Positions 24,702 to 60,354 of a DNA stretch of 64,000 nucleotides are shown piece by piece. The notes below the pieces were generated by a model that was given only the letters and a program-made list of their open reading frames with translations, was not told the DNA's origin and did no database searches. Position numbers and translations under genes: made by a program. The stretch is from Chrysomallon squamiferum (lineage: Eukaryota > Mollusca > Gastropoda > Neomphalida > Peltospiridae): the NCBI GenBank assembly GCA_012295275.1, contig CM022670.1:18001698-18065697 (forward strand). Reading direction: 5' to 3'. Every line of letters begins with the position of its first letter. Position 1 is the first letter of the stretch.

Positions 24702-27700
24702 AAAACTCATTCCGTTCCATTGACACGTTTTTGCATCTAAGATAATTTGTTTCCTCAGGAAATACTCTAGGAATGTTGATGTTCATATCGACCACGTTGT
24801 GTACTTAAGTAGAAACTTTGGTGGTAATCTGAAACACTTCTGCTGATGACTGCCGTCCTAAACAGTAATTTAGAAGTGGCTCTACTGTCTTTAAGATGTC
24901 TAGTTTGGTTGCGAGATATGTACTGTTACCAAGGATATAAGGACAAAATGTTTCGTTCTGTCTTCGGTACACAATTCAGAAGTCTGGGCTGTCTGGCCAG
25001 GGAAGGTTAAATTAGTATGTTACAGGTTAAATTTGATGAATTAAACTCGAAAGTCAGTGGGCTGATCTTAGAATTAAAGAACTGCGCTAAGATACACTCT
25101 GAGAACGCACTAACCATCAATACGCTCAACAATACGCCACCTTTGGTTTCTTACACTTCCACTGTTGCCATCATATCTGTTATGAGAAAAATAAGATTTG
25201 TTTGTCTTGATTTCTGTGTAAATCGCTGTTTAAAAATTAAAAATAAAAGTTGATTCTAGTATTTTGTTTAAGACAGTCACAAATGTACAAACTATAAATT
25301 ATATTATTCTCGAACTGATTAGGTACGCTCGAACTTGCAGAAATTGAAATGGGGAAAAAATGGAATGTCGTTTTCGTGAACGAAATCGAATCCTCGTGCA
25401 AGAAAACATAGATAAAAAATGTATGCAAATAAAGCATTTAAAAGAAACAAGACTAATTAAATAAATAAACAAAGAAATGAAAAAAAAAAAAAAAAAAAAA
25501 AAGAAAATAATTAAAAAGAAAGAAAAAAACAAGTAATCAACACATAAGTCCACTTACACATACTACAAACTTAGCTCTTTTTATACCAAATTAATCTTAG
25601 TGAAAATATCTATACATGATGAAACATTTATATTTAGAAGGGACAAAATTGTGATAAAATCTGAAAATCTTTTTGGGGTCAGCTTTTTTTTTTTTAACAA
25701 GTTGTAGTTTTCTTCTACAATCTCAGTACTAGTAAAGGCTCGATAATAAATAATAAATATGACTTGTTGAGTGCTTTTTCCTCTTGAGAGATGGGCTCAG
25801 AACACTTTACAAATACGAGTGTATTAAGAACACATGGACAAAAACTAGGTGAATAACGAATTATACAGTAATAATACTTTAAAAGGTTATATACAGTATA
25901 TGAATATATGGAGCAGAAATTGAAATTGTTCAGATAAACTTTAATGAGCGACTTTTGAAACAAAGATGTATTTTGAGAGCTTGTTTGAATGTGAATGTGG
26001 ACATTATGAAACAAATAAACCAAAGTGTTGCTGTCTGTAATAAATATCTTTCAGAGAAGTGCTGTGCTTAAATAACTTTGATGTTTTATTGACCAAGATG
26101 GAGGCACATACATATGTAACGGACTCCGATATGATTTCAACCCAGATTTAATCACTTAAATAGTAATTGTATGGGGTTAAATCGACATGTTATGAAAAGA
26201 ATGATCATTTTGCTCGCCATCAAGAACCTTTAAACAGAATTCAGCAGTTTCTGTCTGAGGACAATCGGCGAGATTATTCGATTTCTGACTCGGAACGAAC
26301 CAGCTTCGATGGCCACAACTGCTTCATGTTTCTGCAAACAAGATGTTCTGTTTATGTCCTTTAGGCAAAGTGTTTGGCAGTGTAGTTGCTTTTAGCTTCA
26401 ATTCCACTGTCGTCCGAGAACGAAACATTGTTCTTTCTTGAAAAGGGCCCGTTGCTCGCAAAATAATCGAAATACTTTACAGAAATTTCACATCAACGTT
26501 TTTCTATTGCTTTCGGGAAGTGGGATGTTTATATTGTATATATACAAATGAAGCTAACAAACGACATTTTTGTTTGGTCGAGTTTGTTTGTGGGAAGACA
26601 GCTCGCACTGTTAACCTCTCGACGGTAAACTGCGGCGAATGAACGACGGTCGAGCTTCACACGATCGTTTATCAGCTGGGAAGTAACGGCTACACAAGGC
26701 ACTTCTGATTGAAATTAAACCTTTTTTTTTTCTCTTCATTTTTTTTCTTCTTCACAATATGAAATAATATTCTTGCAATACGCATAAAGATTCAAAAAGT
26801 TCAAATTTTCCATTCATGCAGTTTTCATTCACACAGTACTTCAAACAGAGACCAAATCAAAACCAAGACGAACTATTAAAAGTCAGTGAAAATAGGTGAA
26901 AACAGAATAGCGTACCATATATAGAGGCGTCTTAGAGTATACATAGCATAGGTTAAAATAAGTAGTAAAATAATATTAGTAGTAATAGTAATAGAAAATG
27001 AGTAGTACAATCTCTGATTATCTTATAAATATAATATATATATAAAATTAAAAAAATGTTAAGATGAACTGAAATTTAAAGACGAGTTAATTGGTTTATT
27101 ATTATTAATTTTATTATTATTATTAATTTCTCACTTTATCAGCATGTTTGTAAACAAAATCATCAATCGTACTGTCTTCAGGAATCCTTTTTCACATTGA
27201 TTTTTGTTTGGTTTTTTTGCTCGTAATATTTCAAGCTTGGTGGAAATAATTTAATTGCCGCAGAAAAAGAAAAAGAAAAAAGGGCCGTCTGCGAAAATCG
27301 CGACATGCCGTCATTTAGTTGAACTCCAGTGATTAGCATGAACCAGTAAGCTCCAGGATTACTTCCATTGATCTTCGCTTACACAGCGGTATTTATGAGT
27401 TGTCTTCTCATCTGTCCAAAATGGCAGGTCATTAGGAGTCCAGGATTTTCTGGGAAATATATGGAGGAAATGCTTTGCTTCTGTTATTTCCTTCTGCTCA
27501 CTTTCAGCAGATGTCAAGACACGTTTACTATGAGATAACGCAAGTCTCAGTATCATGCAATATATTCATGGCTCCACGATATTAATTAAAAAAAGAAGGT
27601 TATTGGGCTTTTTGATCGGTAGAAAAATAAAGTTGTTTTATTTATTTAATTATTTATTTAAAAAAAAAAAAAAAAAAAATGAAGCTTTTGTTTTCTTTAG

Positions 27701-27973
27701 GTTTATATGTAAATATCAATTAATCAACAACATTTTAATCATCATTATCTTCTTTTTCTTACTTAGAATTGTTTTTTTTTTTTTTTTTTTTAAAGAATAT
27801 CTATGTTAAAAGGCTGGTGGAAATCATGCAATACAGCCTTCCATTAACTCTGTCACTACAGGGATGTTAGTAGCCTTATGATTCTCATCTCATTATTTAT
27901 TCAGGACGAAAACGTATCTTATACTTATTTCTTATTTCGGGAACTGTTGTTAAGGAAACATACTCGTGCGTAA

Positions 27974-28030
<57 letters not shown>

Positions 28031-28804
28031 AAACAACTATGGCAAGGTATAACCAACCTTCTGCTGACACATAATCTGTAGATAGCAACCCCAAGAGTAA
28101 CATCAAAACCATTTTCCAAATTGCATGTCAAAATAACATCTCCAGTAATGAACATATTCGCCAATGCATTTATCACTGCTTAGTTCTCCGTTGTCAAATT
28201 ATGTGAGCAGAACATGTTTAATGAGTCCTGAAGACAATGCAAGAGTAATTTCTGAAAACAAATTTATAAACGTAAATGAAAGATTTTATTCTCGTTAAAG
28301 AAGGTGATTGATAATAATGCTTGTTAATGTTATTGTTTTTAATAACAAACACAAACGCTTCCAAGCATATATCCATAAATGCATTCAGTCTGCATATTCA
28401 CTGTTCTGTTCATACACAGATGAAGAGATGGAGAGAATGATTTTTCTGAACGTTTTCATCCATTCATCCAACTATCCACCCACATGAATTAGTATATTTA
28501 TTCCTCAGGTTTCGATAACTTCAGTTATGTACTGTTTTGGTGGATAATGATTAGCCTGTTTCAGCGAGTCGCCGAGGTGTTTAAATAATATTGATGTTAT
28601 TTCGCTTTGCACGCTTTGATAGATCGTAGTTTGCTCGTTACTGCCGTTCGGCGGACATTTTGTTTTCCACTTCGTTTACTCAGGGACTGCGCTGTCTGTA
28701 ACAACATGTAAACAGCTTGAAACGACGCTACTAGATTAATTTTTTTTATTAATTATTGTTTATCATCATGTTTGTTTTTGTCGAGAAAAACACTCCCCAG
28801 GAAA

Positions 28805-28808
<4 letters not shown>

Positions 28809-28890
<82 letters not shown>
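28809..28890 (+). repeat. (GA)n microsatellite
   Basis: Perfect dinucleotide array of about 82 bases; homopurine on the plus strand. Confidence 0.97.
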
Positions 28891-28891
<1 letters not shown>

Positions 28892-29400
28892 ATTGAATTT
28901 GAAATAAGCGATCAGATATCAAATCCATTAACTAACAGTTAACCTTTGTTTTCTTCTTTCTCGTTCTTTATCCCTTCCATTAATCAAATGTCTGGCCTCA
29001 CACCATTTATAAATCGCAGCACGACTTTCCTTCTGTTGCCTGTCACACAAAATGTTGAGAGCTTGGCTAAATGAAGCAAGAGTTGTGCGCCCTAAAACGC
29101 GGACAACATTCCTCGTTTTTATCCACTAATCCATGACATCAAGTAAAGAGCAGTCGATCGTTGAATTATTCCATTACCGAAAATTACTTATTTCATTTCT
29201 GTTTATTTTCAGCGCAGAAAGATTGATTTTGAAAAGGTAAGATTTCAAAAACATGTTTAAAAGAAAGTGCATATGCACGCTGTATCTGGATGAAGACATA
29301 ACATCAGAAAGAATATAAATAATGAACTTCAAAGCCTTGACATAATTTTATATATATTCATTATAAAAAAAAATGTTGTCTACATGTAACAATTTAATGG

Positions 29401-29584
29401 GTGATAACAAAAATACATTAATCTCAGGTACGTTTGTAATTTTATTTTATTATTATTATTTTTTTTTTTGCTGTTAATTACTTAAATTATAATTAATATA
29501 GTTATTATTACTGTTATTATTATTATTTTACATTTCTACTTCATTTATTCTATTCTTTTTATCAGTATTTCATTCGTCTCTCTC

Positions 29585-29638
<54 letters not shown>

Positions 29639-29851
29639 TATATACATATACAGAGAGAGAGACGAATGAAATACTGATAAAAAGAATAGAATAAATGAAG
29701 TAGAAATGTAAAATAATAATAATAATAATAAATATAACAGTAACAGTAACAATAACTATATTAATTATAATTTAATTAATTAACAGCCCAAAAAGAAGAA
29801 TGAAAATTACAAACGTACCCGAGATTAATGTATTGCAATACATTTGTTATC

Positions 29852-29853
<2 letters not shown>
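29401..29853. mobile_element. Long inverted repeat (fold-back/MITE-like element)
   Basis: The left arm, about 29401-29590, is repeated in reverse complement at about 29650-29853, ending GTTATCAC. Long blocks match well (CATTTATTCTATTCTTTTTA, TACGTTTGTAATTTT, TTAAATTATAATTAATATAG), with a few indels. A (TA)n/(CA)n loop of about 60 bases sits at the centre. It codes for nothing. It lies about 330 bases beyond the candidate polyadenylation signal of the GPCR gene. Non-autonomous DNA element or hairpin MITE is the most likely class; a target-site duplication was not clear. Confidence 0.75.
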
Positions 29854-29882
<29 letters not shown>

Positions 29883-30180
29883 TACATACATACATACATA
29901 CATACATATGTATATATTAATTGACTAGATAAACGGTATTCTTATCAGAATTAATACGTTTGGTTATCTGACAAATGAACAAATAAATAAATCCATTCCC
30001 AGTCAAATATTTTATTATTCACAGACACTGTTAGACACTATTTACATAATAATATGAACGTCAGCAACTTCATAAGGAAACAAATATGCATGTAATTCAA
30101 AAATAAATATTGAAGAAACATATCAGAAATTTCTTGAACAACATCTGAAAAAGTTTGACAGTTTTATAACTTGCTCCCTT

Positions 30181-30186
30181 TTTATT
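30181..30186 (-). promoter_or_regulatory. Candidate polyadenylation signal of the GPCR gene
   Basis: TTTATT on plus (AATAAA on minus), about 105 bases downstream of the GPCR stop codon at 30291-30293. It is the nearest canonical hexamer after the stop. Confidence 0.4.
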
Positions 30187-30290
30187 TGTTTTTTCATAGG
30201 AGAATTCGATTGTTTTCATTTTTCCTTCTCGCAAATTCAGTTTGAATATTCCGACAACAGGAAAGCACGACAATTAACTTCACGGCACTA

Positions 30291-52895
<22,605 letters not shown>

Positions 52896-53620
52896 GGTTT
52901 TTTTTTTCTGTCGTTGAAAATAAACTCACAAATAATACTGTGGAAGAAGTTTTATAAATGCAGTTACAGGCTAATGATTTTCGGTTGACGAATCAACAGA
53001 TCTTAATTCCTTAAAACTTTCGAAGCACTGAAGTTGTCTCTGTTCTTCACTTTGAAATTTTGGTAATGACAAATTTATTCCGACAAATATGATCCGAAAC
53101 GAAAATTGTTCCTTATTTAAATTTCATTGTCTTCTGTTACTAAATCCAAACTGAAAAGAAAAAAGAAAAAGAGAAGAAAAACAACAAAAAAAAGAGAGAA
53201 AATCTTGTTCAGAATTCCAAATTTAGTTTACGTTAGTTTATAATCAAATTTTTAGCTTCCAAGTTAATGAGCTATCCTTTTTTTTCTCCTGCTACGTAGT
53301 TTTCCACAACTTTTTTTTCAAGATAAAATTTCATAATCTCTGAACGTAACTGGCCAGCTGTTAACGGTATTAAGTAAGAAATGCTTCATCCAATAAAGTC
53401 AGGTCTTGCTTGTACTTGTGTCTTTCCCACTCGCGGCTTAACGTCTTGGCATTGTCCGCGCTTAGACACTCCCTCGTGGCTCCAGTTATCCGAGCACCGC
53501 GATATAACATTGGGGGCGTTATCAGACTCGATGTGAATTTGTATTTTCAACGAACCACAGATTCCGAGAGTTCAAAACGCACACATACACCACTGACCAC
53601 AAAAACTAATACGTGTCTTG
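52896..53620 (-). promoter_or_regulatory. Presumed 5' flank/promoter of the GPCR gene
   Basis: No in-frame exon extension is seen beyond the ATG at 52895-52893. A less AT-rich, CpG-containing patch lies at 53420-53590, within 700 bases of the start, and could hold the promoter or a 5' UTR exon. No TATA box is assigned. Inference only. Confidence 0.3.
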
Positions 53621-53664
53621 CATCTGTTTCTGACTTTATTAGTTTGTCGATATTAACGTGTATT

Positions 53665-53718
53665 ATTTTTTATATGTATGTTTTTATGTATGTATGTATG
53701 TCTGTCTGTATGTATGAC

Positions 53719-53761
<43 letters not shown>

Positions 53762-53922
53762 GTGTGTATGTATGTTTTATGTGTGTGTGTATGTATGTAG
53801 TATATATGTATGTATGTATGTGTGTTTGTATGTAGTATGTATGTATGTAAATAAGTATGTATGTATGCATGTATGTACGTGTGTATGTATGTATGTAGTA
53901 TGTATGTATGTAAATATGTATG

Positions 53923-53953
<31 letters not shown>

Positions 53954-53960
53954 TTGTACA
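53665..53960 (+). repeat. (TATG)n tetranucleotide microsatellite block
   Basis: About 300 bases of TATG/TGTA units with short (TA)n and (GT)n interruptions. Confidence 0.92.
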
Positions 53961-56900
53961 GATTTATGTATGCACGCATAAAGGTAATTTTATTTGTATG
54001 AAAGAAAGAGTACATTTTAGTAACGTACTTCGATATGATTATTTTCATTTATATAAACACTAATGTATTTACGCATGTTTCTTTGTTTTTATATGTGTAG
54101 AAAGAAAACAAAATACGTAAACAAACCGAGAAACAGTCAGTCGGTCAATCACATCCTTTGTTAAATGTTGGCAAGTAGCAGACATCATTTCTTCATCGTA
54201 CACAATGCTTTGATAATTACAGAAGAAAATACAAATAAGTCTTCAAAGTCTAGTGTTTGGCATTATCAGGAAGTTAATTATAATACTAACAAATGAATTC
54301 ACAGTTGGAAGAGAAAACTAATTAGTGTCATTACGATTCTAATTCTTCCTGTATCAGTCTGAGATCTTATTAAAACAAACAAACAAAAACAGTCTGAACT
54401 CATTCACTCTAGTTGTCTTTTACCTTGCTCTTTGCCTGCTCCTGTCTGTTTATCTCATTTTTTTTTTCATTTTTTCATTCTTTCTCTCTCACTTCGGCTC
54501 TCACTCTTCTTCTCTCTTCCTCCGTCCGTCCACTCGTCTCTCTGTCTGTCTCACTTCGTCTGTTTTTCTTCTTTATCTTCCCGCTCGGTTAACAGCACTG
54601 CCCTACTTTTTTATTTGTAATCCAAGTATAAGTAAGTTGCTAGTTTCATTTTCGTTACAATTAATTAAACGTGAAGAGCACTAAGAACCAGAAAGCGAAG
54701 AAAAAGAGAAGAGATAGATGCGAAGAAGAAGAAGGAGAAGAAGGTGAAGAAGAAAATATAAGAAGAAAAACGACCAACCATTCAGTCAAATACTAGCATG
54801 AAAACACAGCAACAATCCTCTATATATAATACTCTAGCCAAAAGGAAAAAAAAAGGTGTAAGTACTATTTTATGCCATTCTACGACGATACAATCATTCA
54901 TAAACTGAATGAGAACACAATTTTTTATCCGTGGTTGTCAAATTATCACTGGAATTAATCAGGCACTTTCGAAACAGAATTACATCATCGAAATAAACGA
55001 TTAAATATAATTACCGAGTACCAAGACAATCTAAAATGGAAAACAGTGCTAAAGCTGTAAAATTAAAGTCATGATTATATTCCAGATTAAAAGAGTATAC
55101 TACTGGATGTTTTCGCAAATCCCTAGTGGCTTGTTAAAATGATTTACTTCGTCGTAAGGAAGACAGACACGCAGCAGGGTACAAATCACTGGTAAACAGA
55201 CACATCTACCAATTTATCGAATTCTGCAAACCATTTCTGTGTAAAACGCAGCGTCGTCAGTCCTGAAGAACGAAGGAAAAATGACCTCCTCGACGACTGC
55301 TTCATATAATTACTACTTTCGTGTTATGTTGACGATTTCTCTTCAGATGCAAAATAATCATTTAGAAAATATATTTAGCTTATCTCTTAGCACCGTCACA
55401 GAAGAACGTTTACAAAATCGAAAATAACACATATTTAAAACAAACAAAATGAAACCGCAATATCTGTAGGGTCTTGAAATATAACTAATGCGAGCTCAGT
55501 GTTTGGTACGATCAAGAATAAACAGTTCATCAGTCGGGTTTATAAATAATAAGTATTTTTTTTGTATTGAATTTAGGACAGAAAATTGATAATGTTTTTT
55601 TTCCCCCATTCCATCCAGTGTCTAGTATTTATACCAAGTTGTTACAAATATTGTAATAAAATACATCTTCTTAATGCTTCCAATTTTTATTTTTACTTTT
55701 TACTTTTAGATAAAATTGCAGTTTTTACATTAATATTCTATTGTTATAGAAATTGCAATATAGAGCTCCTTATTGCATGTCCGGTAGGTATAATCGTTAC
55801 TATTATTATTGCTGTTGTTGTTGTTGTTGTTGTTGTTGTTTCTGGCCATCTAATAAAAAGCCCTTGTCATTGTTTTTAAATGGTTCGATTTCTATCTGCA
55901 ATCAAAATGCTTTTATCTGTTTGACTCCCTTCCGTCTCTTACGTTTTTCTCTCTCTCTCCCTCCCACTCATGTCTCTGCAGGTTAAATATGCACATTTAT
56001 ATGATTATAAGGCGGGGTAAAAAACAAAAAAGCTTTAGTAATTTAGTTCCAATATCAGTTTCAATACACTAGTAAGCTAGTGAAAATAACTGATTATGAC
56101 AAACCACTTTTGTTACGATTCGTTAGTTTAGAATTTCCGTTTACGAACGTCGCAAGTGATTTGAATTCATAAATATATTAACAACTCGGGTCAAGATATT
56201 TGTGTTATTATTATTATTATTATTATGTTTCTGAACATATTACGAACAGAAGCAAATAATTGTACAAATTAGAATGGAGTGTTGAAATATAACTATAACA
56301 AATGCACTTTAAACAGTCTTCTTTAAAAGATTTACGAGAGCGAAATCAGTGACTGATTCTTCTTTTTCTTTTCTTCTTTTAACACTTTTTTCTTTTCCTA
56401 AATTTTGAGGAAGGAACAAACGAACTGCTGATGGATGAAATTAAATTTCTTTCTTTTCTTTTTTTTTTTTTTTCTTTTCCTTTTAGGTGCGTGATTTGTA
56501 TAATTTCGACACGAATGGAGCAAACAATGATATAAAAACAGAGACAACTTATAAAAACATGCGTATATCAGAATGTCTCCAAAATCAAATGCTCTAGTTA
56601 AAAAAAAAAAAAGAACTGTTAATACTGAAGTAATTGTGATCGTAAATTTGAAAAGATGACAAGCCAAAATGCTTAGATATCAATAAATAAAATAAAATAA
56701 AATAAAATAAATAAATAAATAATGAAAGAAAGAAAGAAAGAAAGAAAGAAAAGAAAAAGAAATAAAAAATATAAAAATGTGTGTGTGTGTATATATATCT
56801 ATATATACATATTATATATATATATAATTAAAAGTAAGTTAAAAAGTGAAAAAAAAGTTGACAGTAATAATGAAAAAAAAAAAAAAAAGATATATATATA

Positions 56901-57569
56901 TATATATATATTAAGAACATTAAAATTATCAAAGGGAATCGGACTAATGGGGAAAATAATTCATTTGTTGTGTAGTGAAGAAGAATTAGGACGTAGTAAA
57001 AAAAAACTTAATTTCCTCTCGCTTTCGTAAACACAGCACAATAAATTATTTTCGATAGCTTTATCTGAAGTATGATTCGTTGCAGCTTCACTTGAGGTAA
57101 ATGTGTTTACATGTGACGACTTCGTGTTTTTTCATTACCGAGAGGAGCCGAAGTCGGAGTGCATTTAATGAATGTTTATCGAGAGTTCAACATGTTTTAA
57201 TGCCAGTGATCGTAAGGTGACAGTCATGTGCTTAATGTATAACAATTGTATAACGCCACTCCTTTATCATTTCTCTCATACAAAGCTTTCCGCAGACACG
57301 AACGCAGATGTGGAAATCAATTAAATCACGGTGATGAATTGATATACGAATTATTTGATGACTTTTTGATGACAAATTAGTCGCAGTAAAGTAACCTCGG
57401 TGCGTAATGATTATACTTCATATTAGTAAAAACCCCTCACTGGAAACTATAGCTTGTGATATACCAGCAATTCATCCATGTCTGTAATTTAACATGAAAT
57501 CTTTGTTTTCCTGTAAGAAAATTCTGCGGTTCAGAGTACAGTTTTTGACATTGCCAGAATTTATGATAA

Positions 57570-57870
57570 CAATACATCCATATATACATACTTACACACA
57601 CATACATACATACATGTATACATCCATCCATCCATCCATCCATACATACATACATACATACATACATACATACATACATACATACATACATACATACATA
57701 CAGACATACATATATTCGTGAGGTCGTAACTGGACTTTGTCCTCCTGCGCCAGTGAGTTCCCGAATGTTGTCTACGTGCAGACGTACATAAACTACATAC
57801 ATACATACATACATTCATACATTCATACATATATACATACATACATTCATGCATGCATTAATACATATAT
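57570..57870 (+). repeat. (CATA)n tetranucleotide microsatellite, split by unique DNA
   Basis: CATA arrays at about 57570-57712 (with an internal CATC run) and 57790-57865 are separated by about 75 bases of non-repetitive sequence. The same motif as the block at 53665-53960 but in the opposite strand orientation. Confidence 0.9.
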
Positions 57871-58040
57871 GTATGCACGGACGTATGAAAACACAATCTC
57901 ACACATAAAAATACCTACTTCATAAAAACCTACGTGAATTTTAAACTCTTTGAAGTCGTTTTGAAAAAGAGATTATTTATATGATAGGGGGAAAAAAAAA
58001 AAAATAATAAAACAACCAAGGAAAACTGGACGAAATAGGA

Positions 58041-58110
58041 AACAGAACTGATCCCGCGACCCTTGTTTTCTCAGGCAAACATTCCACTGTGGAGATAGAG
58101 CCCGGCCAAC
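58041..58110 (-). mobile_element. tRNA-derived SINE-like sequence
   Basis: On minus: CCACAGTGGAATGTTTGCCTGAGA, then AAGGGTCGCGGGATCAGTTC. This has the spacing and look of A and B boxes of a tRNA-derived SINE (CAGTGGTAGAGTGTTCGCCTGA...GGTCGCGGGTTCGATCC type). The D arm and B box both carry mutations, so it is not a functional tRNA. Confidence 0.5.
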
Positions 58111-59897
58111 ATGCTTCATCAGATAGACGAGCTTTCGTTTAGCGAGATGCAGACCTCCTGTAGTGTTACCTGTACTAATTACCGTAAGGTAAACACTGAT
58201 GATGATGGCATGGCGTCTACGGTGCTTCAGTCGTAACAAATATAAACACATTGCAACGTATTTTAAAGAAAAATCAACAAATCTAAAGAGAGAAAACTTA
58301 AGACTTTTTGTTTTTATCGTGAGAAAAAAGATCTTGGCAGTGAGTGAATGATGAGTGGTGGAATTTTTCAATTAGTTCCTGTTTTTTTTTTATAAATTTT
58401 ATTTTGTTTTGTTTTACTTTATCTGTATTATTATTTAGTTTAGCTGTACAAATGTTTTTACATGTATAGGCAACTATCTCCATTTTTTAAAATAATTTTT
58501 TGTTTTTTGATTGTAATAATTTTATGTATTAAAAGACATATACGGAACGGTTAAAAATAGTAATAAATCATAGTATATTGATATTTATGTATTAGAAAAT
58601 AATTTCAAGATGTATTTTTTACTTTCAAAATTTGCCTAGCTTCTTGTTTTTAAATTTTAAGGAAAAATAAACACTTTAATGAATTTTAGACTATGTAAAA
58701 CAACAACAACTGCTGAAAAAAAATAAAAACAATAACATGGAAAGTTGATGCAAACTTTTTGACTTTTGCATCAATATTAAACATTCAAAATATTTTCTTA
58801 AATTATTAACATAAACTGAAACTGGTTTGCTTATAAACATTTTTATTTAGACTTTAACCTTTTTATATTATAATTTACATGCATTGACTCTAGGATCAGT
58901 AGGTATCTGCCAATTACAGTATTGGAAAAAAGTTTTCGAAGATCATATCTAATTATGGGGGTTTTATTTTTGTTTTTTTTAATTCTTAACACAGTAACCG
59001 ATCTTTGTATCTACTGTTTGGCGTCTGAAGATAAGTATTTATCAGGTTCTAACGAAAGTTCAATCCGTCTTTATAAGTAAATATCCAGTTAAAACTTAGG
59101 AGTTTTATGAACGTGCATTAAGAAGCTCATTGACAGATGGAAAGAGGTCACAGAGAAGACTGATGACTATATCAACAATTAAATATTCAGATATCGTGAG
59201 TTCTTTGTGTGTTTTTTATTCTTTTGTTGAGCCTTAAAAAACTGACAGAAGTTTCGTTACAACCTAAAACCTGCTGCTTTACCATCAACAGCTAATAGTC
59301 AAGCAAAATCACATGATATAGACAAAATTGCATAAACATTTGACTTTTCGAATTCACAGAACTGGATATTGAAAAAAAACAGATTGCTATGGAAAAAAAG
59401 TAAATTATATATGTTTTAGCTGGCTGATGTCTAATATTTCCATGAAATGACATAAATATTCCTCATAATTTGTGATTAAATTAAATTAATTTCGAATCAA
59501 CAAATTATATTGCTATGATCGATTTGGCATCATTTTAGATTGCTCGTAAAATTCTGCCTAGAACTGTCGAAGCATCGCATTGCTTTTAGTTGACCATAAA
59601 TTGGAAATTACTGTCTATCAAACTGTCATCATTCTTTAACAGTTCAACATGACTTGATTTGTTGCAGGTTGATATCAAACCTGCAATACTAAAATAATCC
59701 ATAATTTCCTTTATTTCATCAATGATGAAAGGGTTCCCATCGAATAACTGCACCACAGATGTCAAAAGCTTTTAATCTTTATTTATAGTGTCTGGTCCTT
59801 GGTCATATCTTTCATGTGGAATTTGTAAAATACTTTTTTATATAGTCAGGATTATTGTTTTTGTTTTTGTTTTTCATTCAAAGGGAAAAAAAAGTCG

Positions 59898-59997
<100 letters not shown>

Positions 59998-60290
59998 GCC
60001 ATTTTTTTTACATCATAATCACCGTCATTATCAAAATCATCATCGTCATCATCATCTTCTTCTTTTTCTTCTTCAACAAGTAGGACAAAAAGTGCAAAAT
60101 AATTGTTACCTTTACAAAGAACTCCAATTATTCCGTGACCTTTCCAGACTGATTTAATTCGATTGATTTCTGTTCTAAGACTTGTTTGTCGTTTATATTA
60201 AAACAGATGCCATCTTAATAGAAGATTATCGGTTTAACGCCGCGATGTGAAGAGCGGTAGAAGCTGTATGTATATATCTCAGAGCATGTC

Positions 60291-60296
60291 ATAATA

Positions 60297-60351
<55 letters not shown>
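60291..60351 (+). repeat. (AAT)n microsatellite
   Basis: Near-perfect trinucleotide array of about 60 bases. Confidence 0.95.

Positions 60352-60354
<3 letters not shown>

Larger units (their letters stand above)
22751..29400. other. Intergenic AT-rich DNA with microsatellites
   Basis: No exon with a convincing homologue was found on either strand. It holds poly(A) at 23526-23555 and 23697-23726, (TTC)n at 24373-24400, poly(A) at 25480-25502, poly(A)/poly(T) at 27660-27680 and 27773-27791, (TG)n at 27977-28029 and (GA)n at 28809-28890. A less AT-rich patch lies at 26590-26700. Confidence 0.5.

Noticed and set aside
27359-27556. 65-codon open frame, minus strand, with mixed composition
   Set aside because: No homologue recognised and no splice partner; not enough support to call a gene.
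53410-53835. 141-codon open frame, plus strand
   Set aside because: Half is translation of the (TATG)n array and the rest matches no family; it lies in the likely 5' flank of the GPCR gene.
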